64,000 bases of DNA from Pseudeuparius sepicola. Its lineage: Eukaryota > Arthropoda > Insecta > Coleoptera > Anthribidae. A program made the position numbers and the translations under genes. This document shows, piece by piece, positions 57,814 through 64,000 of this stretch; position 1 is the first letter of the stretch, and every line of letters begins with the position of its first letter. The notes beneath the pieces are model-generated. The model ran no database searches and was not told where the DNA came from. It worked only from the letters and a program-made list of their open reading frames with translations. The stretch spans positions 109,435,309 through 109,499,308 of the forward strand of contig OY987298.1 of the NCBI GenBank assembly GCA_963920635.1. The letters are read 5' to 3'.

Positions 57814-58017
57814 AGTTAAATAACTGTCGAACGCAAACGTCTTTTTAAAAATAAACGGTTTATTCTCAAAAAGGTTACAGCGGTTGCCAAGATCTTAATG
57901 GCGCTCAATGGTCGGTGCAAGACTTATATAAACTAAAAATGTTTACAATGCAAAAAGGTAATTTTGATTACAGTACAATAATTTTGTGTCGAGTTCGGAA
58001 GTTCTGTTCATGTAACT
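57814..58017 (-). repeat. 3' LTR of the endogenous retrovirus (boundaries provisional)
   Basis: Read on the minus strand it begins AGTTACATG right after the polypurine tract, an AGT start as in errantiviruses. Inside, TATATAAG (about 57926-57934) is a TATA box and AATAAA (about 57860) a polyadenylation signal. It is taken to end at ATTTAACT (57814), the inverse of the start (AGTTA/TAACT). The length would be about 204 bp, short for the group. The outer end needs the other LTR for proof. Confidence 0.55.
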
Positions 58018-58027
58018 CCTCCATCCC
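58018..58027 (-). other. Polypurine tract
   Basis: GGGATGGAGG on the minus strand, directly after the env stop (58030-58028) and directly before the LTR start. It serves as plus-strand primer in retroviral replication. Confidence 0.65.
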
Positions 58028-59718
58028 TTAGACGGCTACTGAAGGGTCGTAGATAACTGAAGTAGGCGAAGTTTGTATGTTCTTTATTCGTGGTAAAATA
58101 AATTTTTCGTAGAGTTGACGGCCGAAGTATGATGAAATAACCAATATCATGATGGTTAGAAGGATCCATTGAATCCATTTAGAATTCGTACTTGTATTAT
58201 GATATCTTCTATGAAAAGCGGGTTTATTGCGTCGACATTTTCTTTAAGTTGGCGGAGATTTTTGAGCGGAACGTCATTTAGCACTAATTTTGGAAGATGC
58301 TTCTTGTCGTGATTTTCCGCAGGTTTCGTAATGTCTGGAAGGATGAGTGGGTGTGATTTAGTTGTAGATTCTTGATTTCCATAAATTTTGTTATTAATTA
58401 TTATTGTACAGTTTCTTGGAATTTTTATTAACTGTATATCTTGGATGGCTTTGAAGTCCTGGTGGTTGCAATTAATTTGTAATTTTACTTGGTGAGTAGC
58501 AATTACTATTAGATACTCTTCGTCAATTTTTTCAATTGTTTCGTGCGGTGGCTTGATGTCTGTTGGTTAACAGAAGTTTTCTTTTCCATTGATGAGGGTC
58601 GAGATGCAATCCGTTTCTGGACGGGTGGTAAGGGACTCGTGGAGGCACACGAAGGTTCCATTGATGCTTTCACAGGGTGTATCCATGTATTGATAGTTTT
58701 CTTCACTTAGAGCCAAGAAGGGTTTGGGAGGAAGGATAATTGTATTGTTTTTTGTAGGAATAGGTATTAGGTGAAAATATTCGTATGTAATAGGATCGAT
58801 AATAGGGAGTTCAAGATCAATTGATCAATTGATTATTGACAAAATAACAATTAGTCTTTATTATAGAATACCAATCAAATGTATTTATTTTTAGTAATTC
58901 TTTTCGTGAATAAATTTTCGAAAGTTGTTTAAAAATATCTTCCAAATCATTAATTGTCAAAATATCTGGATGTGCGGTATGTAATCGAGCAAAAGTTACT
59001 GCGTTCTCAATATTGTCTAGGAAAGTTATGATTAAATTGCAGTTTACGAAGATTTGGTTAAGGATAGACAGATATATAGTATATCTGTAGAAAATGTCCG
59101 TTTCTCGACTTAATAGTTCGCCGTATCTATCGAAATAATCCATGATCTTTTGTTGATTTTGAACAATGGAATTAATGGTTTTATCATAGTTATCGGTAAG
59201 CTTTTTAAATAACGAAATTTGTCTATTAACTTCAGTTACTATTTTCTGTTGATTTTTCTCTAATGTTGTGATTGCTTTGTCATAGAGTTCGCCGTCAGTG
59301 GCGTCGGGTGTGCCGCTAAACCATTTATTGATTGTACCTACAAAATTGAATAGTCCGCGTTTTGTTCTTTTATTCTTAAATATTACATTTGAAAATTTTG
59401 AATCGATTTCGGAAAATAATGGTTTTAGGTTATCGTAATTATTTCTCAAACTTGCGGTGAAACAAAATTCCGTTTCTTTAAAAATAGAAGCTCTTAGGTC
59501 ATTAAAAGAAGCCTTAAGATTTTTAATTTGCGTTTCTAGTTTATCTAATTTTACGTAATGCAAAAGGTATGTTTTCTTGCTATAAAGTTAGTAGTTCCTA
59601 ATCTAAACGGGAGGATTCCTGGTGAATTCTCTAAAGAATGTATTTCTAGTTCAATTGTTTTCACTAGTCCCAGGTTGAGTATAATAGTTATGGTCAGAAA
59701 CAGCGTCGTCTTCGTCAT
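58028..59718 (-). pseudogene. Envelope glycoprotein of the endogenous retrovirus, broken
   Basis: Likely ATG at 59718-59716, overlapping the integrase end. A hydrophobic signal peptide follows (LFLTITIILNLGL). The frame breaks near 59568, continues in another frame to a stop at 58819-58817 beside a duplicated GATCAATT, then resumes in a third frame with an in-frame TAA at 58569-58567, and shifts again near 58200. A KRTKR furin-type cleavage site is followed by GLFNFVGT, resembling the fusion region of gypsy and baculovirus F-type envelopes. Coiled-coil-like heptads lie in the region after it. The last frame has a membrane anchor (WILLTIMILVISSYF) and a short tail ending at 58028. The membrane fusion role is known for the family; this copy cannot make the protein. 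Confidence 0.8.
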
Positions 59719-62700
59719 TGTGTTCCTGCAAGAGAAGTTTTGTTGTTAATTTCCGTGGTTTGCGTATTATGTTTTTATGGACAGTTTTCGATTTTAGTTG
59801 CGCTTTTATTCCTTTATCTGTTATTAACTTTTCTTTTTTGTATTTAGGTTTTGTTTTTGATCTGAGATTTTGCTTTATGTAAATATCAGAATCTTCGGGG
59901 TATTCTATCGGTTCTTCACGGTTTTCATTGCGCTTATTTATTACTTTTTCTTTTGAGTTTTCGTTTTTATTATGTATTTGTTTATAAAGAGTTCGTGTCT
60001 TGTTTTTATGATTTTCGACGTAGTCATTTATTAATATTTCTTCGGTAATATCGAACGGGTCTAATGTATCGATATGTCCATTAATTATTCCGAATGGCGT
60101 ATTTTTGGTGACCGAGTGAATAGAATTGTTATATGCTAAGATTGCGTATAGCATCAACTGGTCAATACGGCTTGTTTTGTCTTTAACTCGTAGGCATCTG
60201 ATATGTTCCGAAAGTGTTGAGTGTAAACGTTCTACGGGGCTGTTACTATTTGGATTATATGGGGTAGTAAGGTGTAGATTAATTCCATGTAATTTGATAA
60301 AATCTTTTACTATGCTATTATTAAATTCTGTTCCGCCATCTGATATTATTTTACGGGGAAGGCCGTGATGTGTCGCGTACATTAACAAACAATCTATTGT
60401 GTTGATTCCACTTGCACCGATAATTTTATACGCTTGTGCGTATCTTGAAAATAGGTCTATTATTGTTAAGAATTTTTGGTTTTCGATTTGGAAAGTATCT
60501 ATGTGTACGATTTCGAAAGGTTTAGATGGAGTTGGTGTAATTTAGAATTTAATTTTAGGAGGATTTCGGTCGTATTTTGAGATTTGACAAGTCTCACAGT
60601 TGTTTATATATTTTTCGACGTCTGTTTTCATTTTGGGCCAGAAAATTTTCTTTTTAAGAGCTAATTCGGTCTCGTTTATACCACGGTGGCATGTTTTGGT
60701 TTCGTGATGATATTTAATTTTTTGCTGTTGATCGTCGCATTCTTCAATGTCTTCTAGTAGTATGTTACTGCGTATTAATTTGAAAGAAGAGTTTTTGAAA
60801 GTGTTTTGGATAGTATTACAAAATGTATTAATAATTTCGGGGTTCACAAAATATAAACAATACGTTTTCTTATTTTCCACATATTCTTTAATAAAGGATA
60901 TAATTTCGTTTTCTAAATTTTGAAGAGGTAATGATACTCTAATTCGATATTTTTCTTTGAATGGTTTTAACCTTAAAACATATTTATGGTTCATTTTATT
61001 ATTAGTGGAAATTTTAATTTGGTGATTAAAATTATTTACGCATTTTTCGGAGACAGGAATTGTTAAGACGGGGTTTTCTTTAGAACTATGAATTGTTTCA
61101 TTTGTGTCGTCATCATCTGGGAAGTTTTTCTTAGTTTGAGGTCTTTCATGGATTTGAGGGGGAGGTTGTTCAGGAAGTTGAACGAAGTTTTGTTCGAAAG
61201 GTTGAACAAAAGGTTGATCATGGGGTTGAACAGAAGGTTGTTCGGAAGGTTGAACAAAAGGTTGTTCGAAAAGTTGTTGGAAGGATTGTGCGAAAGGTTC
61301 ATCAAAATCGAATGGTAATTCAGGAGGTCTAGGATTTCTTTGCTCATAAGGGGGCATAACTTGGATATCAGAGATAATATTAATTCTTGGTCTCGGTCTA
61401 GGTTGGGGTTCTAGGATTTCTTGAAGCGTTTCTAAAGGAACTTCAGGTATACCTTCAGGAGGTAGATTTTGCAGGAAGTCATTTATGTCGTTAACTATAT
61501 TACCTGGATTGGCTAAAACGGAGTCCGTTTCGACAGCGTTTATTTCGATTCGGGAGAGGGCGTCGGCGTTAGTGTTTGCTTTGCCTTTTTTGTAAATGAT
61601 CTCATAGTCATATTCCTCTAGTTTAAGGCGCCATCTAACAAGTCTTGAATTTGGGTCTTTCAACGAAAATAACCACTGTAATGGTTTATAGTCTGTAAGA
61701 ATTTTGAATTTTGTTCCGAATAGATATGGTCGAAAGTACTTGGTTGCCCAGACAATAGCTAAAAGTTCTTTTTCTATAGTAGAATAGTTACATTCCGAAG
61801 GATTTAGTGTTCGAGAGGCGTATGCAATGGGTCTATCTTGGCCAATTGGTCCTTGAGACAGTATTGCTCCAATTGCAAAATTAGAGGCGTCGGCAGTAAG
61901 GTTAAAAGTTTTTGTGAAGTCTGGATATTGAAGTACGGGATCATTTGTGAGAATGTTTTTGCAGTATTCAAAAGTTTTTATAAAATTTTCATCGTGTATT
62001 ATTTTCTCTCCTTTTTTAAGCATTTAGTAAATGGCTTAGTAAGCTTTGCGAAATCTTTTATAAATTTTCTGTAGTATCCGAGTAATCCTAAAAACGACTT
62101 GATTTCTTTAGTTGTTTTGGGGATAGGGAATTTTAGGATAGCTTCAATTTTACGAGGATTGGGTTTAATTCCGTTCGGGGTTATGACATGGCCTAGAAAT
62201 TCTACTTCTTTTATAAGGAATTCAGATTTGTCTAATTGAACTTTTAATTTTGATTCTCTTAATTTCTGAAAAACTAATTTGAGATTTGCGATATGTTCTT
62301 CGAGACTACTGGAAAATATGATAATGTCATCCATATAGACGAGGCAAATTTTGTTCTGGAGGTCTTTTAGAATATTGTCTATAACGCGTTGGAAGGTTGC
62401 TGGGGCATTTTTGAGTCCGAATGGCATTCTAGTGTACTCAAAATGAGCATTTTCTACGTTAAAAGCTGTTTTTTCAATACTGTTTGGATGCATTTCAATC
62501 TGGTGGAAGCCAGATGCGAGGTCTAAGGTCGAGAAATATTGACATCTACCGAGTTTATCTAGGATATCTGAAATATTCGGAATAGGGTACCGGTCGCCGA
62601 TTGTTTTCTCATTTATTTTTCTGTAATCAACTACGATTCGCCATTTAACTTTTCCTGAAGCGTCTGGTTTTTTGGGTACTATCCAGATGGGAGATGACCA

Positions 62701-63691
62701 AGGGCTACTGGATGGCCTAATGATGTTATCATCGAGCATCTTATTGATTTGTCGTTGTACTTCATTTTTATGAACGAACGGATAGCGATATGACTTAGTA
62801 TAAATCGGGATTTCATCTTTAGTTTTTATTTCATGCTTGATTTTATTTGTGAAAGTTAATTTTTTGTTATCGCAATGAAATATATCCGAAAATTGCTGGC
62901 ATAGTTGAATTAATTCCGATTTTTCTTCCGAATTTAAGTGTTCGGTACGCAACAAGGGTTTAATGTCAAATTTTTCGGTTGTGAAATTTTCTGGGACGGT
63001 ATTTTCGATGTTATAGATCTCAAAGTGTTCTTTATTACAGTCAGGAAATGAGGTAGCCTTAATCGGGTTTTCGAACGTAAGTAACTGCGCGTTATCAGAG
63101 AAGTTTCGTATTTCGACGTAGGCGTATCCGTTGTTCGTTACGGAAAGCGTTTCTGGAATGAAACAATCTTTAATTTGTTGAGGTCCCAGAATTATGTCGC
63201 CTGAATAAACGGTGACTGGAAGTTTTACTTCTTATTTCGTGCGGAGCGATTTCGACATTAAGCACGTTTCGCTGGTTTGGTTTTTCGCGGTATTGAATGG
63301 GAAGTGCGATAAGCGGATTATAAAAAATATTATTTTCGTAGTCAATATGGAAATTTAAACGTTTTAAATCTTTGGAGCCAAGGAGTCCATGGAAAAAATT
63401 ATGAAAATTGAACATGTGAAAAGTAATTGAGTCGTTGAAACCTAATAAATCTTTTAAGTTTATATCTGCTTTAAATCGACATTTATTTTCGCCGTTACAT
63501 GTTATTATTGAGAAGGGGTCATGATAAATTGTTTGGGGAAAGAATTCTTCTGCAATATTGGGACTTAAAATGGATTTGCTTGCGCCTGTGTCTATTAAAA
63601 TTTTTAAAGGTGGGTTTATAGTTTCAATATATGGTAAATAATCTCTATCGCTAATATTTAATTCTATTATGGTATAATCATTTCCAGGCAT
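59651..63691 (-). pseudogene. Pol polyprotein: protease, RT, RNase H, integrase (broken)
   Basis: Protease from ATG 63691 with LIDTGASKSILS. A frameshift near 63228 leads to the reverse transcriptase ([12 protein letters not shown] near 62520, catalytic YMDD near 62330). A second frameshift, in an A-run near 62015, leads to RNase H with LTADASNFAIGAIL. A Pro/Gln-rich linker (61140-61300) with repeated EQPFVQP-like units follows. Then comes an HHCC zinc-binding block (HHETKTCHRG..CETC, around 60580-60700). One in-frame stop (TAA, 60544-60542) separates it from the integrase core (VHIDTF, ISDGGTEF, SPVERLHS). The C-terminus is Lys-rich with no chromodomain seen. It overlaps env at 59651-59718. 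Confidence 0.85.
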
Positions 63692-64000
63692 TATGTTGTT
63701 GGGGTTAAAGGGTTGGTCATATAAAAATTTTGGTCTTCTGGTGCATTAGTTTCGTCAATTTCGGTAATTGTCGCAGCTGGTTATTCTGGGTTCTCATAGG
63801 AACATTCAGAATTTTCGTAATATTCGTTTTGTTCAAAATAGGGGTTATAGTCATAATGTGTTTGTTCTTGCTCGCTAAAGTTCGGCTCATAGTATCCGTT
63901 ATTAGAGTCGTCACAGTAGGTTTGATAGAGTTCCTCTGATATGAAATTTCGCGGTCCTGTTGGTTGGAAATAGTTTGGATTCCTTTGTGGGACGTCTGTC
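63691..64000 (-). pseudogene. Gag C-terminal tail of the endogenous retrovirus
   Basis: The minus-strand frame from the window edge reads an Asn/Tyr/Glu-rich tail (NFSEQEQTHYDYNPYF). It meets an in-frame TAA at 63783-63781 and, if read through, ends at TAATG (63693-63689), where the stop overlaps the protease ATG. Such stop/start overlap is typical of gag-pol junctions. Without the 5' part I cannot say more. Confidence 0.55.

Larger units (their letters stand above)
57814..64000 (-). mobile_element. Errantivirus-like endogenous retrovirus (Ty3/gypsy), 3' part
   Basis: Minus-strand order in the window: gag tail, protease, reverse transcriptase, RNase H, integrase, envelope, polypurine tract, 3' LTR. 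The envelope gene with signal peptide, furin-like site and transmembrane anchor marks it as an insect endogenous retrovirus of the gypsy/errantivirus kind. The 5' LTR and most of gag lie beyond 64000. It carries at least two frameshifts and one stop in pol, two or more frameshifts and one stop in env, and a stop in gag, so this copy is not functional. Confidence 0.85.

Noticed and set aside
58509..58706. Minus-strand 65-codon frame
   Set aside because: Out-of-frame shadow of the envelope gene; the in-frame reading continues across a single stop at 58567.
61088..61318. Plus-strand frame rich in Arg-Leu
   Set aside because: Antisense of the Pro/Gln-rich linker of the retroviral pol gene.
1..64000. 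CRISPR arrays, prokaryotic operons or Shine-Dalgarno sites
   Set aside because: No spaced direct repeats of that kind; the introns and retroelements show a eukaryotic genome.

Overview
The window looks like intronic DNA of an arthropod, most likely an insect. The evidence is AT-rich non-coding DNA, three short GC-rich exons with consensus GT-AG splice sites separated by introns of about 19 kb and 25 kb, and dense insect-type mobile DNA (an errantivirus-like Ty3/gypsy provirus, Tc1/mariner-type elements, a hAT derivative, tRNA-derived SINEs, Penelope-like sequence and many fold-back MITEs). I cannot name the species or order.

Host gene. One plus-strand gene crosses at least positions 3139-47576. 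Exons at 3139-3374, 22281-22464 and 47467-47576 join without a break in reading phase and encode a low-complexity Ser/Pro/Gly/His-rich segment (poly-Gly, a run of nine His, and a short conserved-looking block ending FFAQLR). Further exons must lie on both sides of the window. I could not name the gene. Inside the second intron, 38309-38428 holds what looks like an alternative promoter and first coding exon: a perfect arthropod initiator TCAGTT, a perfect RGWYVT-type downstream element at exactly +28, a Kozak-like ACCATGG and a GTAAGT donor. Its phase (1) is the phase the exon at 47467 needs. This is the most interesting host signal in the window.

Layout. 1-3138: MITEs and fold-backs. 3375-22280 (intron 1): a decayed THAP-type fragment, a tRNA-derived SINE, a Penelope-like inverted pair with hammerhead-like motifs (7973-8933), several long fold-back elements (10303-11813, 12419-13959, 14232-15332, 16370-20080, 21034-21877) and a hAT-type element with a perfect 8-bp target duplication (16862-18327). 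22465-47466 (intron 2): a MITE right after exon 2, two SINE copies, an internally deleted minus-strand LTR retrotransposon with 158/162-bp LTRs (25588-29767) carrying nested MITEs, a decayed LINE (31465-35465), the alternative promoter, more MITEs, and a four-unit tandem array of about 612 bp (44230-46680). 47577-57813: a 2.1-kb terminal-inverted-repeat element that contains a second candidate promoter/5' exon, then a nested pair of Tc1/mariner-type elements. In that pair a DD41D element with a spliced transposase gene sits in the TA microsatellite of a fold-back DD40D element. 57814-64000: the 3' part of an errantivirus-like provirus on the minus strand (gag tail, protease, reverse transcriptase, RNase H, integrase, envelope, polypurine tract, 3' LTR), with several frameshifts and stops.

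How it fits together. Almost every long fold-back ends in CAGGG next to TA, as do the two transposase-bearing Tc1/mariner-type elements. I infer that such transposases mobilised many of the non-autonomous fold-backs. Most coding sequences are broken; the intact host signals are the splice-flanked exons. All coordinates and identities are by eye; no alignment or database search was run.
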